The notes beneath the pieces are model-generated. The model worked only from the letters and a program-made list of their open reading frames with translations, was not told where the DNA came from and ran no database searches. A stretch of DNA of 64,000 nucleotides, taken from assembly GCA_020064725.1 (NCBI GenBank), contig JAGTWJ010000006.1:310001-374000 (forward strand), given 5' to 3'. This document shows positions 56,801 to 64,000 of this stretch, one piece after another (within the stretch, counting starts at the first letter, position 1; each line of letters begins with the position of its first letter). The position numbers were made by a program, and so were the translations under genes. This DNA comes from Drechslerella dactyloides (Eukaryota > Ascomycota > Orbiliomycetes > Orbiliales > Orbiliaceae).

Positions 56801-57595
56801 GGCGCGCCGTCGCCGCAGTATATATCCCGCCAGGAAGCGTCGCCGTCGCCCCAACCTGGTTCAAACCGCCTCTCCCACCGCAACTCCATGTCGCTGCGCA
56901 CTCAGCGCAACAGCATGCAGGAGCCCGAGGAGGAACTCGAGATGCCGCCTGGTCTCTCGATCCGGTCGCCCTCGCGTGCGTCCAACATCAACGGCATGCA
57001 GCCGCAACTTTCCCCCATGCGCGCTACATACCCCTCCCAGGCCTACGAATCGACCCCTCTCCAGCGAACACTCACCCTACGCGAGCAGCGCGCACAGCAA
57101 ATGCAGGCCAACGGTCAAGACTTCAACGCGGGTCTCCTCTCTGCCAGCGCGCTGCAGCACCGCAGAAACTTCAGCACGGCCACAACGGTAACCCCGCAGT
57201 CCACCGGTCTCAGCGCCGCGCCACAGCGGCGGTCTTACCTTGACCGTGAGCGCGGCGTCGTTGATCCCAACATCGGCACAGCCATTACAACCGGCACGGG
57301 AATCGGTAGCGCCTCCCAACCCATCGACATTAGCCGACGGCGAACCGAATACCTCCGCGCTGCTGGTGTGCAAGGTCCCGTTGAGCAGGACATGTCGTAC
57401 TCTCCACCGATGAGCGTGACTGGGGGCAATGGCGGCGGCAGCATCGTGCAGGGGCGCAGTCGGACGGCGAGCGTGAGTAGCCGCGTGGGTAGCATTCGTG
57501 CGCGGCCGAATCTGCTAGGAAGCGGGTACAACGGGCGAGTAGACACCGGATTGGGGTTAGGTCGAGACCGAATATTGAACACTACACGGAGGTAG
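53900..57595 (+). CDS. Large low-complexity protein, conserved helical block
   Basis: Single-exon, 1231 aa, not recognised as a named protein. Residues 1-690 are almost all Ser/Thr/Ala/Pro with runs (for example PPPPSIPPPPPAPQPPPP near 390) and are surely disordered. A short coiled-coil-like helix DELDELKMRIKRLEL lies near 696-712. Residues about 790-885 form the only globular-looking part: HPVLYAALAKTKTVLPEHI, then ALDALANDTLNLAEAV and ITDRQIRRKVDNVCRSLTEL. The C-terminus is Ser/Arg/Gln-rich with many RxxS-type sites. The layout (long disordered arms, one heptad helix, one helical block) resembles large Pezizomycotina hypothetical proteins, possibly cytoskeleton- or cell-end-associated scaffolds, but that is a guess. 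The ATG at 53900 has a good context (AAACATGG) and follows an A/G-rich leader. Long antisense frames here are shadows. Confidence 0.75.
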   Translation: MAAVAGKRGGAGGGPGYGHQRSNSTPFHYSANSGVTATRNNTNRPFSTSSSAQPTTSTAAATTHTTTPTTAATTATTSSFLTTPQHRLLSKNSATSATSTSSATTSATNQSQSAQAQPQSQSARRRLTSSKRHSSTTSQSGPVSPLSPGNSASSSTNIVSAFTPSAAPSKRHSAGSADLITRARSSAHPLPDSSSSSSHGAARHSRRSSDEPKVTTRRGPDSVSRSSALGQSRASRTATAVATPVVSPLTKTSATSVSKPTRRSTTAAAAPATAADSATPTPSRNISTSPISPPLPPTVLPTAVPVPSSLPSSSSVSLPSAPAPPEATSAGIPPHIQAELDKNATIQLSQPPRRARAPARFSSNGIATVDAPPPSLAYRQLPPTATVPPPPSIPPPPPAPQPPPPRPSVEDEVEDFKYPPPLEESSTASVSIEIDDQYLAPPARTDIMTTYESDQFARTNGGVLNNGLSSQYHATVEDDEPTIKDLQRVVQDQAPSFTSSPEPATVRTPGSQTVEDPFLNLARSSTPRSQALLDAQARQERRRSRMLQYSVNSGRTSGLANEYTSSSRPQRSTASTTVSDDSFGGVELSQGPSYHTPGEPSIPDTDHSLGHRSSFLRRQREAQNGHARSISEAPRTSGVRANVIPSEASLLPRAQTTSVLRSPISTLIESDRAQNAAQARLGINDDLQSTISSGTVWDELDELKMRIKRLELTGTLPPASSSLSGIGSGISNSSGERPRTGTTAATTVSSSPRHQNQQIAEVPPAASSNSGAATAAPMVVASANGPPPTIHPVLYAALAKTKTVLPEHIIKALDALANDTLNLAEAVGSTGQSTMSINAALNSPEKQLITDRQIRRKVDNVCRSLTELCIALADGRMPFEPPVDPQMQTAVAVPQQPQIQTPQIQQQQLPPPSFPTRAEDPIERAVTAFDYRSPSAIGHKIDREATVTPNSAARAHARFEARRASLLGAPSPQYISRQEASPSPQPGSNRLSHRNSMSLRTQRNSMQEPEEELEMPPGLSIRSPSRASNINGMQPQLSPMRATYPSQAYESTPLQRTLTLREQRAQQMQANGQDFNAGLLSASALQHRRNFSTATTVTPQSTGLSAAPQRRSYLDRERGVVDPNIGTAITTGTGIGSASQPIDISRRRTEYLRAAGVQGPVEQDMSYSPPMSVTGGNGGGSIVQGRSRTASVSSRVGSIRARPNLLGSGYNGRVDTGLGLGRDRILNTTRR

Positions 57596-60500
57596 TGAAG
57601 AAGAAAGCAAGTGCTTAATCTAATTTATGGTTGTATACGAATCTCCTTTGCCACATCTTGACATTGGTATCTATTTCATTTTGTTTCGAAGCTTGTCTGA
57701 GTATTTTGGTTGGTTGGGGTCTTGATATCACTGCAGCTGCGCTTTTTTTCATAAAAGCTTCTCTCTTATATCCTATTACTCGCTACTCGCGCAGGGCTCG
57801 TTGCATGTCTGCTCACTGTCTCCTTTGCCGTCCAAGTTTTTACTTTTATGTTTCCTTTACTCTTTCTATTCTATATATTCATGTGTATATTTTGGATATT
57901 CCGTTTCGCGTCGTTCCTTAGATGTGCGTAATACTTGGCTGTGGCGATTGATGGCGATTTTTATCTCCTTTTTCTTTATTTATTCATCTCATCTACTATT
58001 ACTATATACCACTAGCTAGCACTGTTTCCTTTGTGTCTTGCGGAGGGAGGGCGTGCCGCCCGTTTCTTTTGTTTTGCAAGCGTTGCCAGGAGGATATGGC
58101 TTATTCGAGGGGGTTAGAGGAAGAGAAGGTGGATGTTTTTCCAGCGTGATGCTATTGAGGAAGGAGGTAACTAGCGTTGCGGCGGCGAGGTGCGCTGCCT
58201 GCCTGTCGTGGGGGACATGTATGTAGTCGTGTATAGATATATATACATAGTAGTAGTATGATTGCGCCTGGTTCAGGATCTAATTCGCGTCGTGGGTACG
58301 ACGTTCTATTGTTGTAGATTGTCGGCCTCATGGGTGTGAGGTATGTTAACCGTCTAGCTATTCATTGATCAGCTATAGTAGTCATTTTGTTTGGAACAAG
58401 AAATTGAGAGGAATGGTCGAAAAGGTGTCAAAGACGCTATCGATATATATTGTCATCACGCTGGTTGGCGTATACGTACGTATCGCGCTGATTATAAATT
58501 AGGTATCTAACCAGATTCTTTAACTCTACGTGGGTATCCACATTTCTTGGCTTTCGGATGTCGATTGAAAAAGGATCGCACGACCAATGGGCTCGTAATG
58601 TATCTCTGCATGGGGCGGTTGTCCTTGTCTCGTGAACCAGAAGCTGGACACGTCGACACACGTAGGGTTGTCCCCTCGCGGCGGACCAAGCATTCCAGTG
58701 TACGTCATTGTGGAGAGGATAAATGTGTTTGTTCAATCGGGTTCCTCGAAGTTACGTTATCTACCTATTACTCAGGCGTCATAGCATTGGGTGAGCTCCC
58801 TTCCTGTGGGCGCTATAGCTGGCTAATTGTATATGTAAGTATACACGTACGGGGATATGACGGTTAATGGTTTTGTGTCTAGGAATCCTGCGAGGAAACG
58901 CTATGCATACGGTGATCGTAGGATAAGTAATTAGAAGATTTGACGAATATTCGAATACATCGATCGAATATCTGCACGCGGATACATCGTGCTGGGTGCT
59001 ATGACGGTTGAACTTACAGATTGCATCGGCGGAAGGGGTGTCATATGCTTATGCAACTATGCCCGACTGTATACATGTAAGGAGGCTTCTTGTTAAACTT
59101 ACTTTACTTAATTAATTTACTTACTAAAAATACGTCACGCAGCGGGCATACACCAAATATACACATTATTTAGTTCCAGAAACTCCTCAAATACTCAGTC
59201 GCAGTATGTATTGATATAACTACAGATACAAGCAAAAATACAGGCAGAGTTACGGACAGAGCACTAGCAACAAATATAGATATGGAAACACCTTACGGTC
59301 AGCACCTTTATATTAGGTAGTTAGTAGACATTTATAAAAACGTCGACTGGTTTCAAGGCACTCTACAATATCTGAATCCAATATATATATAATATATACC
59401 TGTTACCTATAAGTATACGGCGCAGTCGGGTTAAGTGCTACCGTGCAGTCTTCTAGTGTAAGAATAGATATCGAAATGTTTTTTATAGATCTATTGGTCT
59501 CGTAAACCAGATCGCACGAAGTGCAGGCGCACGCCAGGCAAGATCTATAGATCAATTCGATAGTAAAACATCTGTCATGGGCTGTTTTAATGTTCGGTCC
59601 TATGGCCGGCACAACGCATGCCGGTGCAATATCCAACGTGGTGTTGGATTGCTGCGTCTATTTCGACCTTGCTGCGGCGTGGCTCATGGTATAACTTCAA
59701 GTATTGAGATATTGTGTATCTATGGTGCCGGTGTGGTGTTAGTGCTGTCGCTGGCGAGCTGTGGCGATACGGTCGAGGTGCACAGTATGTATAACGGCCT
59801 CGTTTCGAACCAGACGCGCTGGAGCTTTTGTGCGTATGCATGCGTCAATGTAAGGGCGGGCTGACAGGCACTTCGTGGTGTCTTGTTGAGTGTGCAGTGG
59901 GTTCTCGACGATGGGATCGTATGGACTCTTGGGGGTATGACTAGATACTTGCCCATAGGGCGCGCGTGGCTGTTGTTGATATTGCGGTATCGCGGAGTTT
60001 GGTGTTATGCTGGGCGCATCCGCTTACGCTTGACTATTCTACCTTGGGTATTTCGATCTTGGGGCAAACTGAGATGGATGCCACATGATGCTGCATTAGT
60101 AGCTGGGACTTGAGGTGGTATTATACTTGACATTGGTCTATATTATTTGTTCTTATTCTCATTCCGTACAGATATTTCGAAGATTGAAGAAGCTCTCTTG
60201 TAATTCAAGTTATATTTCCATACCTGGTATCGCACCCGACCTGCCAGTACCTATACTGTTTCCTGTTAGTTTTGAGTTTGACTTGAGCAGCCTGATGAAT
60301 CATACGATGGCTAAGGCGTCCCCTGAATATTCGAGGCTGCCGTTATCATGGTGCTGCGGACCGTGGATCGAGGCGGATTGCAACAAGATGGCTTTCCGCA
60401 GCCTGGCCACACCCATATGCCTCGTGAGTGTTGAAATGCCCTTTCCGTGTCGATAAGGCTTGTAAATTTCTTGCCTTCGGAACGTGCTTTGTGTCTCGAC

Positions 60501-62440
60501 GGCGTTTATGTATCGAGAATAGAGCCGCCCTGAGCGATCGATGGAGCAGGCGGAGTTATATAGGATGTTTAAAGCCGCATATAGTGGCACGAGATCGTTT
60601 ACGGCGTCCTTATGGAGATGGAACCAACTGGAACGCCCTGGGGTTTGAGTGTTTACAGTGGTGTGCATATACGGCATCTTCAATATCTCCTATGGAGGGG
60701 AATAACGTTCCGTATTCAACATGCGCATGAGCGTCTGTCTTCAATATTTCTAGGCTTGGGCGAAGAGAGCAATGTCCTACGTGAAGTCTTATGAAATACA
60801 ATGTTTTCGGTTGATATTAGTGCGGGTGATGTAATTTGACGTCATTGTCATTATCGGCGACATTGGGAAAGGAGCCTGAGGGCTGGGCGCTTAGGAGGGA
60901 CGGGTCTTAAGGGGTATCTGGCGACGCTCTAGAAGGATACCTAATTGTTCCTGGGCTGTCAAGTACGCTTGATACGGTATGAGATATTGGCTTACCGCCG
61001 TGTGCAGCGGATGGATTACACCCTTGCCTGCTGGGCCGTCAGCCATGGGATTAGCCGCTGGAAAGCGGATCTGTGTTTAAAGGAAGTTGTGAGTCATGCC
61101 GGACGGATTCTGGATCGGATGGAAACCCAGGTGCAGATTTACTTTGAGCTATCGAGAACTGTGCGACGAATATTTGAGACAGCAGCGAGCAGACTTCACG
61201 ATGAATAAATTGGATCAGTCACGCAGCCTTGGTGTAAGCATCTTCGCCAGTCGGTCTTCATCAGCGTTATCAACATAGGGGCGTGTGTTCGCATGGAGGG
61301 ATAAATGTTGGGCGCGTTGTTGGATGTTGGAAGCAAACCCTGCAACGGAAGGAACAGATGGCCGTACACGAGAGGCGGGGTCAAACGCTGCCCCACCATC
61401 GCCGTATTTACGGGTCTGTACGAGCAGCGGTAAAGCCGTGCGAGCGGCATCCAGTCGTCCATTGGCATGCACTGTATAGGTCCGTTTCGCGGGATCAAAC
61501 CGGCTCGTCTGATCGATCGTGGTGATGATGGGAGGAACGAGGCGGTGAGCACGAGGGAGCTGGAGAGGTTGATTCAGTGCTCCATGGCAATTGACAATCT
61601 GTGGTTACATGCTGCAGCCAAGCATCTTTGCAGCATGCATGCACGTCGACGCTAGCTAGCTAGCTCTCTCGAACTGCATGACATGTCGGTCTGCTAGCCA
61701 GAGGGTATCTCAGCATTTGCTTGGGGCTTGGACATGCCGGATTGGATGGCGTTCGCTGGGGCATATCACTGCAGCTGGGAGCTCGATCGAGCTGCCAGCT
61801 AGCTGTCTGTCTCACGGCTGAGGTATATAAGTGCTTGCTCGTCGGATAGCAGTGCTTAGCATCGCCGGGGTCTGGAGATAGACGTCCTGAGACATAACCG
61901 CTGTATCGAGAGACTGGAGGTCAGCGATTGAATCCATAGAGATACAGTCGGAGATGCTAGATCGGACCAGATGAGGTGAAGCTGCTCTCGAGCTCCAAGC
62001 TGGCGTCGAGCCCCGCTACGGAAAAAGAAAGCGGGCAGCTAGTGCCACAATGGCATTAAAATTTTGCACCCCGGCTGGCAAAAGCGGCGGGGAGCAAGGG
62101 AGTCATGGAGGAGCAGCTCGTCTAGCTGTCTTGAGGCAGCAAGAAGGTAAGTCAAAGTCGGAATCTTGCTTGGTGGCCGGTTTGGCTGCTGGGATTGGCC
62201 GCAAAATAAGATTTTGTGTGGACAGCAAAAATTTTTTTGGGAGGGGAATAAATTTAAATAGCAGCGGCCACAGCAACCTTTTCTCCTTCTCCTCTTTTCC
62301 CTTCTTCTTTTTCTTTTCTCCTTGTCTAAAGCATACCGAACAAAGTCTACCACAACGTTCATCTGCTTGCTCCCCTTCTTCTTCTATACACGTTCTATAC
62401 CGCCTTCTTATAACTCTTTCACGAGTTCCAATCAGCCGCC
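57596..62440. other. 4.8-kb region upstream of TEF1, no gene seen
   Basis: The first 400 bp are T-rich and look like 3' UTR of the upstream gene. From 58.2 to 61.9 kb the sequence has balanced composition and short frames on both strands, without domains. A (CTAG)n stretch lies at 61653-61666. The last 400 bp form the TEF1 promoter. Confidence 0.45.
62250..62326 (+). promoter_or_regulatory. TEF1 core promoter: AT box and C/T tract
   Basis: An AATTTAAATA box (62250-62260) precedes a nearly pure C/T tract (about 62276-62326). Such pyrimidine tracts directly upstream of the transcription start are typical of strong fungal promoters such as those of TEF1 and ribosomal protein genes. Confidence 0.6.
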
Positions 62441-64000
62441 ATGGGGTATATATCTCTTCCTCTCTCTCCCACTTCCCCTCACCGTCAGAGCCGTCTGGGA
62501 GCTGCTCTCGCGATGACGGCGGTGAGAGAACCCGCTCGACCAGCTCGACGATGATGCTAACGGCTTCTGCAGTAAGGAAAAGACTCATATCAATGTCGTC
62601 GTCATCGGCCACGTCGACAGGTAGGCTCCCCTCTTCTCCCCTCCTCCCCTCCTTCTCTACCTCTGCTTCCTGTGTGTGGGGACGACGCTGACTCTGAGCA
62701 GTGGCAAGTCCACAACCACCGGCCACTTGATCTACAAGTGCGGTGGTATCGACAAGCGTACTATCGAGAAGTTCGAGAAGGAAGCCGCCGAAATGGGCAA
62801 GGGCTCCTTCAAGTACGCCTGGGTTTTGGACAAGCTCAAGGCTGAGCGTGAGCGTGGTATCACCATTGATATCGCTCTCTGGAAGTTCGAGACTCCCAAG
62901 TACTACGTGACCGTCATCGGTGAGTTCATTTACTCTTCTCCCCTCGTCCGCTCCTGAGCTATGGCTTCATGGGTGCTCGTGATCACGGTGATGGTGGGGC
63001 TCCTCGTGTTTTTTTTTTCTGCGTCAGAGCACTTTTTTTGTGCGGGGCCAGAACAAAATTTTAGCTCAACACATTTGGGCGCCCCACCTAACCTTATCAT
63101 GGCCGCCGATAAGCGAGCAAGCTTCGCGTGTACGGACAGCCCGTTGGGACAACGACAGCTAACGCCTGAGATAAAATGTAGATGCCCCTGGCCATCGTGA
63201 CTTCATCAAGAACATGATCACGGGTACCTCGCAGGCCGACTGCGCCATCTTGATCATTGCCTCCGGTACTGGTGAATTCGAAGCCGGTATCTCCAAGGAT
63301 GGCCAGACCCGTGAACACGCTCTCTTGGCCTTCACCCTCGGTGTCAAGCAGCTCATCGTTGCCCTCAACAAGATGGACGCTGCCAACTGGGCCCAGGATC
63401 GTTACAACGAAATCGTCAAGGAAGTCTCCAACTTCATCAAGAAGGGTAGGCACATGCACTCTCTCCTCCGTCTTGCTGTAGAATTCCCGCTAACGTGCTC
63501 TCAACAGTCGGCTACAACCCCAAGGGTGTTCCTTTCGTCCCCATCTCGGGCTTCAACGGCGACAACATGATCGATGTCTCTACCAACTGCCCTTGGTACA
63601 AGGGATGGGAGAAGGAGACCAAGGCTGGCAAGAGCTCCGGCAAGACCCTCCTCGAGGCCATCGACGCCATCGAGCCTCCCGTCCGTCCCTCCGACAAGCC
63701 CCTCCGTCTTCCCCTCCAGGACGTGTACAAGATTGGCGGTATCGGCACTGTCCCCGTCGGCCGTGTCGAGACTGGTGTTATCAAGGCCGGTATGGTCGTC
63801 ACCTTCGCCCCCGCTGGTGTCACCACTGAAGTCAAGTCCGTCGAGATGCATCACGAGCAGCTCACCGAGGGTGTCCCCGGAGACAACGTTGGTTTCAACG
63901 TGAAGAACGTCTCGGTCAAGGAAATCCGCCGTGGAAACGTCTGCGGTGACTCCAAGAACGACCCCCCCAAGGGTGCCGAGTCCTTCAACGCCCAGGTCAT
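62441..64000 (+). CDS. TEF1: Translation elongation factor EF-1alpha, 5' part
   Basis: GTPase that delivers aminoacyl-tRNA to the ribosomal A site; cytosolic and very abundant. Exons 62441-62445, 62573-62620, 62702-62919, 63182-63445 and 63508 onward; the gene runs off the window end at about residue 343 of roughly 460. Seen: MGKEKTHINVVVIGHVDSGKST (P-loop), KAERERGITIDIALWKFE (switch I), DAPGHRDFIKNM (G3), NKMDAANW (G4), ISGFNGDNM (G5), then domain 2 with LRLPLQDVYKIGGIGTVPVGRVETG. The 5-bp first exon ATGGG and the intron pattern (127, 81, 262 and 62 nt) are typical of filamentous ascomycete TEF1. Codon use is strongly biased to C-ending codons, unlike neighbouring genes, as expected for high expression. 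Confidence 0.98.

Noticed and set aside
61653..61666. (CTAG)n palindromic run as a possible regulatory site
   Set aside because: Simple tetranucleotide repetition; no second copy or context suggesting function.

Overview
The window is nuclear DNA of a filamentous ascomycete (Pezizomycotina). Most genes carry several short introns (about 50-110 nt, a few longer) with GT-AG ends and CTAAC/CTGAC-type branch sites near the acceptor. The proteins are clearly fungal (PAS kinase, Gid4/Vid24, Msg5-like phosphatase, HNH_2-type fungal protein, branchpoint-binding protein). TEF1 begins with a 5-bp first coding exon, a layout familiar from filamentous ascomycetes. I cannot assign a class from sequence alone. 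There are 16 supported protein genes and one doubtful one. I found no rRNA, tRNA, CRISPR array or intact transposon.

Layout: 1-1181 (-) 5' part of the splicing factor BBP/SF1. 1524-3326 (+) two tandem TXNDC17-type thioredoxin-fold genes sharing an intron position; the second lacks the active-site Cys. 3834-5707 (+) F-box protein. 6240-7161 (-) Ure2-like glutathione transferase. 8208-9058 (-) doubtful membrane-protein gene. 11112-11829 (-) ankyrin protein, divergent from 12298-12703 (+) RNA polymerase III subunit RPC11. 12933-14584 (-) five-exon HNH nuclease-like gene. 15893-16854 (-) ribosomal protein uL13. 18069-21669 (-) PAS kinase. 23632-24972 (+) FGDF-motif protein that looks like a clathrin-adaptor accessory factor. 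27461-29789 (-) Gid4/Vid24 E3-ligase receptor. 33460-34811 (+) D-galactonate dehydratase. 40888-43773 (-) dual-specificity MAPK phosphatase. 53900-57595 (+) large low-complexity protein. 62441-64000 (+) translation elongation factor EF-1alpha, cut by the window end.

Gene density is uneven. The first 17 kb is fairly compact. Later genes are separated by long stretches without convincing coding sequence: 29.8-33.5, 34.8-40.9, 43.8-53.9 and 57.6-62.4 kb. No operon logic applies. By theme, several genes serve RNA processing, transcription or translation (BBP, RPC11, uL13, EF-1alpha), and several serve nutrient or stress signalling (PAS kinase, Gid4, MAPK phosphatase, GST, galactonate dehydratase).

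The observation I rate highest is in the branchpoint-binding-protein gene. Its third intron starts with a weak donor that is itself a perfect TACTAAC, the motif this protein binds, and a second perfect TACTAAC sits at the branch position. Retention of this intron would truncate the protein just inside the KH domain, so an autoregulatory splicing loop is plausible. Exon coordinates were deduced by eye from reading frame, splice sites and family knowledge. They are internally consistent in phase but not backed by transcripts.
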